From the NCBI RefSeq assembly GCF_000706645.1, contig NZ_KL407338.1, positions 263,405-327,404 on the forward strand: a stretch of DNA of 64,000 bases, read 5' to 3'. The stretch is from Bartonella rochalimae ATCC BAA-1498 (GTDB taxonomy: Bacteria; Pseudomonadota; Alphaproteobacteria; Rhizobiales; Rhizobiaceae). The first letter of the stretch is position 1. Each line of letters opens with the position of its first letter. The notes beneath the pieces are model-generated. The model was given only the letters and a program-made list of their open reading frames with translations, ran no database searches and was not told the origin of the DNA. Below, piece after piece: positions 29,587 to 39,970 of this stretch. A program made the position numbers and the translations under genes.

Positions 29587-29964
29587 CTAGTTTTCATTAT
29601 TGAAATGCTTAAGTAAACTTGTGGATAAGGCATTACCTTCTTTTACATATCTTTGATCTGCTTCGATTGCTGAATCTGTACAACGATGATAATTTTCTGA
29701 AAAAGCGCTGTAAGCTGCATTAAACGTTTCATATAGGTGAGCACGTATTTGTGGAGTTGGTTTTTCTGCTTCAATTAATGCAACCATGTGATCATACCAT
29801 TGATTTGTTGGAAGGCTACAAAGATTACGTAGATAATGCAGAGATCCTAAAATTTCTACTAATCGTAAAAGTTTGATATGATAAGGTGGGTATTGTTGTG
29901 CAAAAGTTTGTGTTGGAATTAAGAAGAAAATTAAAAAAAATATATTTATCAATATCTTATTCAT
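29587..29964 (-). CDS. small exported TIGR02301-family protein
   Basis: Protein of 125 residues with a signal peptide (hydrophobic stretch of about 5-20 ending QTFAQ). The mature part carries the pattern seen in the Rhizobiales TIGR02301 family: LLRLVEILGSLHYLRNLC and an YSAFSENYHRCTDSA segment, with two cysteines that could form a disulfide. The function is unknown. No strong ribosome site is seen. In relatives a member of this family lies near cysS, as it does here. Confidence 0.8.
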   Translation of the reverse strand: MNKILINIFFLIFFLIPTQTFAQQYPPYHIKLLRLVEILGSLHYLRNLCSLPTNQWYDHMVALIEAEKPTPQIRAHLYETFNAAYSAFSENYHRCTDSAIEADQRYVKEGNALSTSLLKHFNNEN

Positions 29965-30284
29965 TATTTTTATTACTCGCTTTTAACATTATCTCTATGA
30001 ATTTCAATAGTGGATAGAGGAGTTTTATTATGGACTGTATATTGATAAATAGAGTCAAAATAGTTCACTCATTCTTATTCGCTATAGGTGTGCAGTAAGT
30101 ATTTAGGGCATGATAGACGTAAGAAAATAATCATGAAAATATTAAAATTGAATATTTTAGAGTATTTATTTTTTTTTTCATACAATCAATTTTCTTTCTC
30201 CATCAGATTACAGAGTATTTCTTGTCCATAATTCTATTTTGATGAAAATTATTATCTAATAGATAATGGCAGTTAACATTTGCT
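29965..30284. other. intergenic stretch ahead of the SRAP relic
   Basis: AT-rich, no frame I can support. The catalytic N-terminus expected for an SRAP protein (Met-Cys-Gly-Arg) could once have been here but cannot be recognised. Confidence 0.45.
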
Positions 30285-30670
30285 CATAACGAATAAAGTG
30301 ACTTTTAATTATCAGTTAGATTTTTTGAATGCAAAAAATATGGTATGAAAAAGACACAATTTCATTCATCCTAAGGATATCGGTTTATTGGTTCTGCAGA
30401 GTTTATGGAAATCTAGAATGGTGCAGATGTATTACTGATTGATACGGGTGCAATTATTACGTGGTCATTTGCTTCAATATTTATATGCCATTCATCATCG
30501 TATTCCTGTTATGGTAAATCGTGCTAGTATTGTGTGTTGGCTTGATTGTTCTCGTTACAAGAAAAATGAGGTTATAGACCTTATGATAAGCTTAGTATGA
30601 TGATTTCGAATTTTATCTCATTTCAAATCAAGTTAACAAGACAACCTATATGTTATCAAATATTTTTTTA
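30285..30670 (+). pseudogene. decayed SRAP-domain (YedK/HMCES-like) gene
   Basis: Pieces of an SOS-response-associated peptidase are readable in order across several frames. RFFECKKYGMKK at about 30318 matches the GFYEWKK region. HPKDIGLL follows, then NGADVLLIDTGAIIT at about 30416, LYAIHHRIPVMVNRA with a CWLD motif at about 30482-30545, and FEFYLISNQVNKTTY at about 30606, matching the family's C-terminal PVS-x-x-VN. Frameshifts and stops separate the pieces, and the N-terminal catalytic cysteine region is unrecognisable. Intact SRAP proteins shield abasic sites in single-stranded DNA. Position beside cysS and the TIGR02301 gene agrees with relatives. Confidence 0.75.
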
Positions 30671-30941
30671 GGTTATATCTTTACCAAATTAAACAGTTAA
30701 ATTATCCGATATTCAAAACAATCAACAGTTTGATTTATTTTAATTATTTGAGTATGCATAGTTAGTATGTTTGTTAATGAACATTTATTGCTATTTTTTT
30801 ATTATATATAAAAATTGATGTTAGTAGTAGATGCAACAGGGCGAGATTTCTTTTCAAACAGTGCTATTACAGTGCTATTAATGCATTGATGTAAACAATT
30901 TTAAGGGAATGGCTAAGAAGTATCACTAATGGAGTGTGATG

Positions 30942-32450
30942 ATGGGAGAATTGCGGTTTTATAATACGCTGACACGGAGAAAAGAAGATTTTATACCAAT
31001 CGATGCTACTAAAGTACGCCTTTATGTTTGCGGTCCAACAGTTTATGATTACGCTCATATCGGTAATGCTCGTCCTGTTATTGTTTTTGACGTTTTATTT
31101 CGTTTGTTACGTCATATTTACGGTGAAAACCATGTTATATATGTTCGTAATATTACCGATGTGGATGATAAAATTAATGCAAAAGCAGCTCTTCAGTATC
31201 CCGATCTAGAACTTAATGATGCTATTCATCAATTAACAGAACATACATCTTATCAATTTCAGCAAGATACATTGGCGCTTGGTTGCTTGCCGCCGACCAG
31301 TCAACCGCGCGCAACGGATCATTTGGAGGAAATACGGTTTTTGATTGAAAGGCTTCTTGAAAAGGGCCACGCTTATATAGCGGATAATCATATATTATTT
31401 TCTGTCAGTAGTATGGGAGATAACCCTCGTTATGGTATGTTTGCAAAACGATCACTTGACGAAATGAGAGCAGGGGCACGCATAGATGTAGCTTCTTATA
31501 AAAAGGGGGAAATGGATTTTGTTTTGTGGAAACCTTCTGCTCAAGGAGAACCAGGTTGGACATCACCAGCAGGAATTTCCGTTTTAGGTCGTCCTGGTTG
31601 GCATATTGAATGTTCAGCAATGTCGATGGCGAAGTTGTTATCTCCTTATGGTGGTGGTTTTGTTTGTGAAGATCCGACGGCAAATATTTTTGATATTCAC
31701 GGCGGTGGTATTGATTTGATTTTTCCTCATCATGAAAATGAAATTGCGCAAAGTTGTTCAGTTTTTGGGACAGAACGGATGGCTAATTTTTGGATGCATA
31801 ATGGTTTTTTGCAAGTTGAAGGTAAAAAAATGTCTAAAAGTCTTGGGAATTTCATTACTATTCGTTCACTCTTAGAGGATGATTTTTTTGAGTTTGCAGA
31901 TATTTTGTCAGCTGAAGTAAAACAGATCTGGGCTGGTTTATCTATACGTTTTTCGATGTTACAAACGCATTATCGAGAGCCTTTAAATTGGACAATGCAG
32001 CGTTTAATACAGTCCAGTAGTGAGTTGTATCGCTGGTATGAATTGCTTCGTAGTGAAAAATACTGTTTGGAAGATAATCAAACTGTTGATTCTTCTTTAA
32101 TTAAAACATTAAGTAATGATCTTAATACTTCAAATACAATTACTATTTTACGGAAATTTTATAAAGAGCACAATGTTATAGCTCTTACACATGGTATGGA
32201 TTTTCTAGGGTTATTGAGACAGGAGTTGGTTAAGGAAAAAGAATGTCCACTCTTCATTGGCAAGACACATCTTAATTTACAATTTATTGATCAGCGTATT
32301 GCTGAAAGGCTTGCTCTTATCCATAATAAGGAGTGGGCAGCTGCGGATAAAATTCGTGATGAGCTTGCAGTGGAGGGGATCTTTTTAAAAGATAGCAAGG
32401 ATCCGCAGACTGGTGAGCGTATAACCACGTGGGAGATGAAACTATTCTAA
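30942..32450 (+). CDS. cysS: cysteinyl-tRNA synthetase
   Basis: Class I synthetase of 502 residues. Zinc-binding Cys30 in YVCGPTVYD is followed by the HIGN motif at 39-42, GWHIECSAM in the middle carries another zinc ligand, and KMSKSLGNF is the ATP-binding KMSKS loop. Three in-frame starts lie within nine bases (GTG 30936, ATG 30939, ATG 30942); the last has the best spacing from GGAG. It is transcribed alone. Confidence 0.95.
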   Translation: MGELRFYNTLTRRKEDFIPIDATKVRLYVCGPTVYDYAHIGNARPVIVFDVLFRLLRHIYGENHVIYVRNITDVDDKINAKAALQYPDLELNDAIHQLTEHTSYQFQQDTLALGCLPPTSQPRATDHLEEIRFLIERLLEKGHAYIADNHILFSVSSMGDNPRYGMFAKRSLDEMRAGARIDVASYKKGEMDFVLWKPSAQGEPGWTSPAGISVLGRPGWHIECSAMSMAKLLSPYGGGFVCEDPTANIFDIHGGGIDLIFPHHENEIAQSCSVFGTERMANFWMHNGFLQVEGKKMSKSLGNFITIRSLLEDDFFEFADILSAEVKQIWAGLSIRFSMLQTHYREPLNWTMQRLIQSSSELYRWYELLRSEKYCLEDNQTVDSSLIKTLSNDLNTSNTITILRKFYKEHNVIALTHGMDFLGLLRQELVKEKECPLFIGKTHLNLQFIDQRIAERLALIHNKEWAAADKIRDELAVEGIFLKDSKDPQTGERITTWEMKLF

Positions 32451-32500
32451 TTTCCATTTCCATATTCGAGTAGCTCTCATAAATATGAGGAGAGAATTTT

Positions 32501-33169
32501 ATGGAATTATACAGTTATGGATATGTCACACTTAAGCTAGTTGTGGGTCTTATCGCTTTTTTGTTTATTTTAAGGACAACAGGTCGTGGTAGTCTCAGTC
32601 AAATTACACCAATTGATTTGGTAAGTAATTTTGTTATGGGAGGTATTATTGGAGGCGTTATTTATAATCCAAATATTAGTGGTATCCAATTATTGCTTAT
32701 TTTATTTATTTGGCAAATCTTAATTACATCTTTTAATTTTTTTGCACGATATTCAGTATTTTTTCATCGGCTTATTGCAGGAGGAAATGCTAAACTTATA
32801 GTAGATGGTGTTTTTCAGCTTGATGAGATTAAGCGTTTAGGGATCAGTGTAAATGATTTAGCGACAATGTTAAGTATTAAAGGATGTCGCTTACATGAAG
32901 CAGATTTTGTTCGATTAGAGACGAATGGTGATTTTTCTGTTGTTAAAAAAGAAGAAGGTAAGAGGTCTGTTATTTTAGTAACAAATGGTGAAATACTTGA
33001 AGAAAATCTTAAAGAGATTAATAAAACAAAGAAATGGCTTAAGACACAGTTGAAAGAGAAGCGTGTAAAAATTGAAGATTTATTTGTTGCAGAGTGGTAT
33101 GAAAATATAGATAAGAATAATAAGCGTTCCAGCGGATTATTTCTTGTTCCTTTTCCAAGAACGGTTTAA
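32501..33169 (+). CDS. YetF/DUF421 membrane protein
   Basis: Protein of 222 residues with about three N-terminal membrane segments (to about residue 85) containing FILRTTGRGSLSQITPIDLV, a classic DUF421 motif. A soluble domain then follows with LIVDGVFQLDEIKRLGISVNDL. The C-terminus is highly charged. Bacillus YetF-like proteins have been linked to spore envelope; no function is known in alphaproteobacteria. AGGAG precedes the ATG. Confidence 0.82.
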   Translation: MELYSYGYVTLKLVVGLIAFLFILRTTGRGSLSQITPIDLVSNFVMGGIIGGVIYNPNISGIQLLLILFIWQILITSFNFFARYSVFFHRLIAGGNAKLIVDGVFQLDEIKRLGISVNDLATMLSIKGCRLHEADFVRLETNGDFSVVKKEEGKRSVILVTNGEILEENLKEINKTKKWLKTQLKEKRVKIEDLFVAEWYENIDKNNKRSSGLFLVPFPRTV

Positions 33170-33295
33170 TTTAAATGTATTTGTATTGTACAGTTTACTA
33201 GAGTTAGATAAAAGGTATGATATAATTTTATGAAAGAGCAATATAGGAGCTTGTTCTTGTGCGTATTAAATGGGTAATAAAGAAGTCAAGATTTT

Positions 33296-35182
33296 ATGAA
33301 ACAGAATAGAATCATAAAAACAGTGTCAGCGGCTTCAGGTCAGACCCTACGCACACTTTATAACTTATGGCCTTATATGTGGCCATCAGATCGATCTGAT
33401 CTAAAAATGCGCGTTGTATGGGCGGTATTTTACCTTATTTTAGCAAAGCTGATTCTCGTATTTGTTCCATATTTCTTTAAGTATGCTACGAATGCACTTG
33501 ATATAGCGTTTAAGATACCTGTGTGGTCTTCTTCATCGATTTGGGTAGTGCCTATCATATTAGTTTTGGCTTATAACGTTGCGCGTATTGCTCAGGCTGG
33601 ATTTAATCAATTGCGCGATTCTCTTTTTGCGACCGTTGGTCAGCATGCTATTCGCCAATTAGCATATAAGACTTTTGTTCATCTACATGAATTATCTTTA
33701 CGTTTCCATTTGGAACGGAAAACTGGTGGCCTTTCTCGCATTATTGAACGCGGCACAAAGGGAATTGAGGCCGTTGTTCGATTTTCAATTCTTAATACAA
33801 TACCAACTATTTTAGAATTTATTCTAGCAGCATTTATTTTTTATATAAGTTATGGGTGGTATTATTTTCTTGTCGTTACGATAACAGTTGGTTTGTATAC
33901 CTGGTTTACAATTAAGGCAAGTGATTGGCGCATTAGTATTCGGAAAGAGATGAATACGGCGGATACAGAAGCAAATACACGTGCAGTTGATTCTTTGTTG
34001 AATTTTGAAACAGTTAAATATTTTTGCAATGAAACTCTAGAAGCGCGTCGATTTGATGATTCTATGGCTGGTTATGAAAAAACTGCAGTGAAGATTTGGA
34101 CTTCTTTAAGCTGGCTTAATTTTGGTCAAGCCCTTATTTTTGGTATTGGGATGACAATTCTTATGTTAATGTCAGCTTACGAAGTAGCTTATGCGACGCA
34201 AACTTTGGGAGATTTCGTCTTTATTAATGCGCTGCTAATGCAGCTATCTATTCCATTGAATTTTATTGGCTCAATTTATCGTGAAGTTCGGCAGGGTTTA
34301 ACGGATATTGAAGCAATGTTTGATCTTTTGGATGTTCCGCAAGAAATTATTGATAAACCAAATGCTAAGTCGCTTGTGGTGACTCACGGTACTATTCGGT
34401 TTAATCGAGTGAAATTTTCCTATGATTCAACTCGTCCAATTCTCAAAGATATTGATTTTGAAGTATCTGGAGGTAAAACTGTTGCAATCGTAGGCCCTTC
34501 AGGCGCTGGTAAATCAACTATTTCTCGATTACTTTTTCGATTTTACGATGTTAATGAGGGAGCAATAACCATAGATGGACAGGATATCCGTGATGTCACT
34601 CAAAAAAGTTTGCGTGAAGTGATTGGCATGGTGCCACAAGATACAGTTTTATTTAATGATACAATTGCATATAATATTTATTATGGACGCCCAAATGCTA
34701 CAGATGCAGAGATGCGCAAAGCTGCTGAAATGGCACAGATGTCGAAATTTATCGAAATGCTTCCAGAGGGATTCCAATCTTTAGTTGGTGAACGTGGTCT
34801 TAAATTATCTGGTGGTGAAAAACAACGCTTAGCTATTGCACGAACACTTTTAAAAGCACCACCACTTCTGATTTTAGATGAAGCAACTTCAGCTCTTGAT
34901 ACAACGACAGAGCAGGAAATTCAGCAAGCATTGAATATTGTAAGCAGCGGGCGTACAACATTGATTATTGCTCATCGTCTTTCAACTGTGGTTGGTGCAG
35001 ATGAGATATTGGTGCTTAAAAATGGTTGTATTATTGAAAAAGGGACACATGCTGATCTTTTATGCAAAAAAGGTTTATATGCATCAATGTGGAATAAGCA
35101 GCTTGAGGCTTCACAAGCTGAAGAGAAATTACGAAAAATGCGTGAAGAGGATGAACTAGGTGTTGTTAATCGTGATAAATAA
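33296..35182 (+). CDS. ATM1-type ABC half-transporter
   Basis: Exporter half of 628 residues with a six-helix membrane domain (about 35-345) and a C-terminal nucleotide-binding domain. Walker [10 protein letters not shown] is near residue 400, the signature LSGGEKQRL near 503, and Walker B LLILDEATSALD follows. NFETVKYFCNE in the membrane domain is typical of the ATM1/HMT1 branch, which exports glutathione-linked or heavy-metal/iron-sulfur-related substrates. The polypeptide would work as a homodimer. It stands before psd. Confidence 0.88.
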   Translation: MKQNRIIKTVSAASGQTLRTLYNLWPYMWPSDRSDLKMRVVWAVFYLILAKLILVFVPYFFKYATNALDIAFKIPVWSSSSIWVVPIILVLAYNVARIAQAGFNQLRDSLFATVGQHAIRQLAYKTFVHLHELSLRFHLERKTGGLSRIIERGTKGIEAVVRFSILNTIPTILEFILAAFIFYISYGWYYFLVVTITVGLYTWFTIKASDWRISIRKEMNTADTEANTRAVDSLLNFETVKYFCNETLEARRFDDSMAGYEKTAVKIWTSLSWLNFGQALIFGIGMTILMLMSAYEVAYATQTLGDFVFINALLMQLSIPLNFIGSIYREVRQGLTDIEAMFDLLDVPQEIIDKPNAKSLVVTHGTIRFNRVKFSYDSTRPILKDIDFEVSGGKTVAIVGPSGAGKSTISRLLFRFYDVNEGAITIDGQDIRDVTQKSLREVIGMVPQDTVLFNDTIAYNIYYGRPNATDAEMRKAAEMAQMSKFIEMLPEGFQSLVGERGLKLSGGEKQRLAIARTLLKAPPLLILDEATSALDTTTEQEIQQALNIVSSGRTTLIIAHRLSTVVGADEILVLKNGCIIEKGTHADLLCKKGLYASMWNKQLEASQAEEKLRKMREEDELGVVNRDK

Positions 35183-35289
35183 ATTACATAAAATGGTAGC
35201 TGATTGTATGTATAATGATTGATTAAATATACAAATAGGGGAAGAAAAATATTTATTAATTATTAAATTATCTATGAATAGGAAGTTAT

Positions 35290-35988
35290 ATGACTGTTGT
35301 AAAATCTGTCCAAAATGGATTTGTCCCAATTCACAAAGAAGGTTATCCATTTATTGTAGCATTTTTTGTCGTTTCACTCATTTTAGGTTTAATCTGGAGT
35401 CCATTGTTTTGGTGTGGTCTTGTTCTAACAATGTGGTGTATATATTTTTTCCGTGATCCAGAGCGAGTGATACCTGTGAATTCGAATTGGGTTCTTTCTC
35501 CTGCTGATGGTCGTATTTCTTTTGTTGAGCCATGTGTTCCGCCTGCAGAGCTGGGATTAGGCGATCAAGAAATGGTACGTGTTTCTGTGTTTATGAATAT
35601 TTTTGCATGTCATATCAATCGTGTTCCTATGAGTGGGACAATAGAGTCTATCGTTTATCGTCCTGGTAAATTTTCTAATGCTGAATTTGATAAAGCTAGT
35701 CAATTTAGTGAATGTAATGGAATGGTGATTGATAGTGAACATGGAAAAATTGGTGTCGTTCAGATAGCAGGATTGATTGCTCGTCGGATTGTTTGTTGGC
35801 AAAAAACAGATGATTCAATTATTGCTGGACAACGTTTTGGATTAATTCGTTTTGGTTCTCGTCTTGATGTTTATATGCCAGCTAATGTAAAATTGCGTGT
35901 TGCAGTTGGTCAGATAGCAATTGCGGGGGAAACAGTTTTAGGTTCTTTTGGTGATGACGTTGCTGTAAGTGACTTTAGACTTGATTAG
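35290..35988 (+). CDS. psd: phosphatidylserine decarboxylase
   Basis: Proenzyme of 232 residues that makes phosphatidylethanolamine. The self-cleavage site is FGS within [16 protein letters not shown], giving a pyruvoyl group from Ser190; this is the short, soluble-like form common in Rhizobiales. One or two membrane segments lie at about 18-50. AGGAAG precedes the ATG. pssA, supplying its substrate, follows eight bases later. Confidence 0.95.
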   Translation: MTVVKSVQNGFVPIHKEGYPFIVAFFVVSLILGLIWSPLFWCGLVLTMWCIYFFRDPERVIPVNSNWVLSPADGRISFVEPCVPPAELGLGDQEMVRVSVFMNIFACHINRVPMSGTIESIVYRPGKFSNAEFDKASQFSECNGMVIDSEHGKIGVVQIAGLIARRIVCWQKTDDSIIAGQRFGLIRFGSRLDVYMPANVKLRVAVGQIAIAGETVLGSFGDDVAVSDFRLD

Positions 35989-35996
35989 GATGAGAC

Positions 35997-36827
35997 ATGA
36001 AAAATTCTTCACCGTTTTCTTCATTTGAACCTGAAAGACAAAGTGGTGATATTGCTCATCGGCGGCGTTCACCTATACCGATGCGGTATATTATTCCTAA
36101 TATTATTACTATTTTAGCAATTTGTGCAGGAATGAATGGTATTCGTTTGGCTTTTGAGAATTGCTATGAATCAGCTATTTTGGTAGTACTTTTGGCAGCA
36201 ATTTTAGATGGAGCTGATGGTCGTGTTGCTCGTTCGATGGATGGTACTTCATCTTTTGGAGCGCAGATGGATTCACTTGCTGACGTTATTAATTTTGGTG
36301 TTACTCCTGCTCTTGTTGTTTATTCTTTTATACTGACTCAGGCTCATCAGGTCGGTTGGGTAGCTGCGCTTGTTTACTGTGTTGCGTGTTGCTTGCGGTT
36401 AGCTCGTTTTAATGTGATGCTAGATGATTCTGGTATACCAGAGTGGCAGAGGAATTATTTTATTGGTGTTCCTGCACCAGCAGGTGCATTAATGCTTTTA
36501 TTACCTGTTTATTTAGGGGGAGTCGGTTTAATCCTCAATTGGGGATGGGCTTTATTCTTTAGTTTTTATACTGTGATTATTGCTTTTCTCTTAGTAAGTC
36601 GTTTACCAGTTTGGAGTGGAAAAACAATAGGTAATAATTTGAGGCGAGATATTGTCATACCATGTATGCTAGTTATTGTTATTTATGTTGGTTTTCTGGC
36701 TACTTATATGTGGTATACTTTATTAATAACAGCTTTTGGTTATATGGCTTTTCTTCCCTATAGTGCTTGGACTTATAGTAAAAAAGCTGCTTTAGAAGGA
36801 AAAATCAAAAACATTATAGGTAGCTAA
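35997..36827 (+). CDS. pssA: phosphatidylserine synthase
   Basis: Integral membrane enzyme of 276 residues that makes phosphatidylserine from CDP-diacylglycerol and serine. The CDP-alcohol phosphotransferase motif DGxxARx8Gx3Dx3D is complete, beginning at DGRVAR near residue 80. About seven to eight membrane segments are seen. It forms an operon with psd, so the two successive steps to phosphatidylethanolamine are coupled. It converges on the SDR gene. Confidence 0.95.
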   Translation: MKNSSPFSSFEPERQSGDIAHRRRSPIPMRYIIPNIITILAICAGMNGIRLAFENCYESAILVVLLAAILDGADGRVARSMDGTSSFGAQMDSLADVINFGVTPALVVYSFILTQAHQVGWVAALVYCVACCLRLARFNVMLDDSGIPEWQRNYFIGVPAPAGALMLLLPVYLGGVGLILNWGWALFFSFYTVIIAFLLVSRLPVWSGKTIGNNLRRDIVIPCMLVIVIYVGFLATYMWYTLLITAFGYMAFLPYSAWTYSKKAALEGKIKNIIGS

Positions 36828-36921
36828 TGAATAATTAGAGAGTTCTATAATTAGCTATAAAAAAGTAAAGTATTTGTTCTAGAAAAGCTGTAATTGGTTT
36901 TGTAGTATATATAGATTACGG

Positions 36922-37677
36922 TTAATCAGGAATATGATAGTTCATAAATCGTTTTTTACGAACATCAAAAAGCTTTCCTGTTTCTTTTAAGTGAGGTGAT
37001 GAGAGATAGACTATTTCTGCTGCAACTTCTTGCGGAGAAGGTAGGGTTTGGGGATCTTCATCAGGAAGAGCTTGTGCGCGCATTGTAGTACGTGTTGCAC
37101 CTGGGTTAACGCAATTAACTTTAATAGATGTGTGTTTGAGTTCTTCTGCCCAGCAACGAGCAAGAAGTTCTAGGGCGGCTTTAGAAGCTGCATAAGGTCC
37201 CCAGGAAGCGCGTGCGCAATGAGCAACACTTGATGACAGAAGGATAGCACGTCCAGCATTGGATTTGAGCAATAAAGGTTCAACCGCTTTCATTAAACGC
37301 CATTGACTGGTAAGATTTATTTGCAAAATGTCTTCAAACATTGCATTTTCGATATGAGCTATTGGTGAAAGAGTCCCTAGGATTGCAGCGTTTGCAACTA
37401 AAATATCAAGTTTCTTCCACTTCCAACATTCGTCAATTGATACATTTAATTCATCAATGGCTTCCATATTATGCAAATCGAGTGATACTAATGTTGCAGA
37501 ACCACCTTTTTTTTTAATTTCATTATTAAGCGTTTTTAAACCACTTATTGTTCGTGCAAGTGCAATAATATGAGCGCCGCGTTTTGCTAGCTCTAATGCT
37601 AGATGATAACCAATTCCTTTAGAGGCCCCTGTGACAAGAGCAACACATCCAGTAAGATCAAAATCAGATTTTATCAT
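36922..37677 (-). CDS. short-chain dehydrogenase/reductase
   Basis: Classical SDR of 251 residues. The cofactor loop TGASKGIG is near 17-24, the NAA motif in LVANAAIL near 95, and the catalytic triad Ser (SSSVA), Tyr-x-x-x-Lys (YAASK) is intact. Substrate is unknown. It follows purF by two bases on the minus strand, and this purF-SDR pair is conserved in Rhizobiales. Confidence 0.87.
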   Translation of the reverse strand: MIKSDFDLTGCVALVTGASKGIGYHLALELAKRGAHIIALARTISGLKTLNNEIKKKGGSATLVSLDLHNMEAIDELNVSIDECWKWKKLDILVANAAILGTLSPIAHIENAMFEDILQINLTSQWRLMKAVEPLLLKSNAGRAILLSSSVAHCARASWGPYAASKAALELLARCWAEELKHTSIKVNCVNPGATRTTMRAQALPDEDPQTLPSPQEVAAEIVYLSSPHLKETGKLFDVRKKRFMNYHIPD

Positions 37678-37679
37678 TA

Positions 37680-39173
37680 TTAATTTCTTGTTTTCAGGAC
37701 AGACAATTTATGAACTATTGGAGTACTTTTTTGATCAGTAAGATGTGTAGGATAATGACCAGTGAAATAATGATCAGTAAATTGTGGATGAGAATTGTTT
37801 CGTTTTTCTCCTATAACAGCAAGATATAGACCATCAGTTGAAAGAAAGTCTAATGAATCAGCACCAATAAAATTGCACATGGATTGTAGGTTTGGATATT
37901 GATTAGCTAAAAGATTCTCAATTGTAGGTGTATCGATACCATAAAAATCGGGATATAAAATCATTGGGCTGGAAATACGCATATGAACTTCTTTTGCTCC
38001 TGCGTTGCGGAGCATTCTTACAATCTTTACAGATGTTGTTCCACGTACAATTGAGTCATCGATTAAAATAACACGCTTTCCTTCAATAATAGAACGGTTT
38101 GCAGAATGCTTTAATTTAACACCGAAAGCACGAATTTGTTGAGTTGGTTCAATAAAAGTACGACCAACATAATGATTACGAATAATGCCCAACTCAAAAG
38201 GAATTCCAATTTCTTGTGCATAACCAATTGCTGCAGGCGTACCCCCATCAGGAACAGGAACCACAACATCACCGTCACAAGGTGCTTCTCGTGCTAAATG
38301 TATACCCATATTTTTTCGGACTACGTAGACACTTCGTCCTCCGACAATTGAATCAGGACGGGCAAAATAGACATATTCAAAAAGACAAAGCCTTTCTGGC
38401 TTCTCTATTTCTGGTTTAATAATTTTTGTAGTGATTTGACCATCTTTTTGTATTTCACATATAATGATTTCACCATTTTTAACATCACGAATATATTTCG
38501 CTCCAATAATATCAAGAGCACAGGTTTCTGAACAAAAGATTGGTTTACCATCAAGCTCACCCATAACAAGTGGTTTAATGCCTGTTGGATCACGTGCGGC
38601 AATTAGTTTAGTACGTGTTAATGCTAACATAGCATATCCACCTTCTACTTGCCGAATAGCATCAACAAAGCGATCGGATGATGATTCATGGCGTGAGCGA
38701 GCAATAAGGTGGAGAAAGACTTCAGAATCTGATGTTGATTGACAGATAGCACCAGAGGCAATTAATTCGCGGCGTAATGTGAGGCCATTTGTTAGATTGC
38801 CGTTATGAGCAATAGCAATGCCTCCAGCATTTAATTCTGCAAAAAGAGGCTGTACATTGCGTAATGCTACTTCACCTGTGGTTGAATAGCGGGTATGTCC
38901 AATAGCACGATCTCCTGGTAGGCGAGCTAATGTTGCAGAATCTGTATAGTGATCACCTACAAGACCTAAATGTTTTTCTTGGTGAAACATCTTGTTATGA
39001 TAAGAAACAATCCCTGCAGCTTCTTGTCCACGATGCTGTAACGCATGTAGCCCAAGAGCTGTCAGTGTTGCTGCTTCTTCATGTCCAAGGATACCAAATA
39101 CCCCACATTCTTCATGAAGTGTATCGTCATCTAACGAAAATTCCTGACAAGAGACGTCGATTTTTGTCATCAT
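37680..39173 (-). CDS. purF: amidophosphoribosyltransferase
   Basis: First enzyme of purine synthesis, 497 residues, making phosphoribosylamine from PRPP and glutamine. A 22-residue propeptide precedes the nucleophile Cys23 in CGVFGILG. The glutaminase domain runs to about residue 250. The PRPP loop VILIDDSIVRGTTS lies near residue 368. It sits between cvpA and the SDR gene on the minus strand; the cvpA-purF pairing is ancient and widespread. Confidence 0.96.
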   Translation of the reverse strand: MMTKIDVSCQEFSLDDDTLHEECGVFGILGHEEAATLTALGLHALQHRGQEAAGIVSYHNKMFHQEKHLGLVGDHYTDSATLARLPGDRAIGHTRYSTTGEVALRNVQPLFAELNAGGIAIAHNGNLTNGLTLRRELIASGAICQSTSDSEVFLHLIARSRHESSSDRFVDAIRQVEGGYAMLALTRTKLIAARDPTGIKPLVMGELDGKPIFCSETCALDIIGAKYIRDVKNGEIIICEIQKDGQITTKIIKPEIEKPERLCLFEYVYFARPDSIVGGRSVYVVRKNMGIHLAREAPCDGDVVVPVPDGGTPAAIGYAQEIGIPFELGIIRNHYVGRTFIEPTQQIRAFGVKLKHSANRSIIEGKRVILIDDSIVRGTTSVKIVRMLRNAGAKEVHMRISSPMILYPDFYGIDTPTIENLLANQYPNLQSMCNFIGADSLDFLSTDGLYLAVIGEKRNNSHPQFTDHYFTGHYPTHLTDQKSTPIVHKLSVLKTRN

Positions 39174-39252
39174 ATTCTTTCAGTTATGACGTAAGAAATA
39201 GCCGATATCATAGACTCCATATGATTTAAAGCTCATTCTTAATAAAACCATT

Positions 39253-39271
39253 TCTTATTCTGTGAATAAGA
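39253..39271 (-). terminator. weak hairpin between cvpA and purF
   Basis: TCTTATTC and GAATAAGA make an 8-bp stem with a 3-base loop about 33 bases beyond the cvpA stop. The stem is AT-rich and only short T-runs follow on the minus strand, so partial termination at best. Confidence 0.35.
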
Positions 39272-39303
39272 GCATCGTTAATTCGTCTAATAATATTTGT
39301 AAT

Positions 39304-39843
39304 TTAATTATCTGAGGTGTCATCTTTTTTAAAGAATTTTTCTATTATTTCAAAGGTATAATCAAGATCTTTTGGCATCATTTCTGCTATTTTTTTACTC
39401 AGTGAATCTAACATAGGTTTTGTTTGTGCATTTTTTAGCCAATCGGATTGTTGTTCAGGTTTAACAAGTGCATTAATAAGCAGTATGCTGATGACAGCGA
39501 TTAATAAGCCACGAAATGCTCCGAAAATAAATCCAACGGTACGATCAAGTGCGCCAATTCGACTATCAATAATAAAATCAGCAATTTTCATAGTGATGAT
39601 AGAAGTAATGACAAGAACAGTGATAAAAATCATGAAAAATGTGATAACCAATGCTATCATTTTATTCGAGAGATATTGTTCAGTGAAGGGTAATATAAGT
39701 TTAAATGAATAAAATGTTGAAACTGCTGCAATTATCCAGGAAATGAATGATAACACTTCACGTGAGAAACCGCGAAGCATGGCTAGAAAAGAAGAAAATA
39801 GGATAACTACTACGACAATACCGTCTAGAATTGTTACACTCAT
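39304..39843 (-). CDS. cvpA: CvpA family membrane protein
   Basis: Inner-membrane protein of 179 residues with four hydrophobic segments (about 5-25, 30-50, 60-85, 103-125). The family motif GFSREVLSFISWIIAA and the GALDRTVGFIFGAFRGLL segment are clear. Homologues are needed for colicin V production in E. coli and for envelope stress tolerance; the molecular role is unclear. It lies before purF. Confidence 0.9.
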   Translation of the reverse strand: MSVTILDGIVVVVILFSSFLAMLRGFSREVLSFISWIIAAVSTFYSFKLILPFTEQYLSNKMIALVITFFMIFITVLVITSIITMKIADFIIDSRIGALDRTVGFIFGAFRGLLIAVISILLINALVKPEQQSDWLKNAQTKPMLDSLSKKIAEMMPKDLDYTFEIIEKFFKKDDTSDN

Positions 39844-39970
39844 TTTTTGATTCCTTATATATGATATATGCGTTGCATTTCGTTATAATCAGTATAAAAA
39901 TGTATAGAAATATATTTTTGATTTTTGGTTATGTCGACTTTCTATTTTTATATCAAGAATCTTTTGCGTT

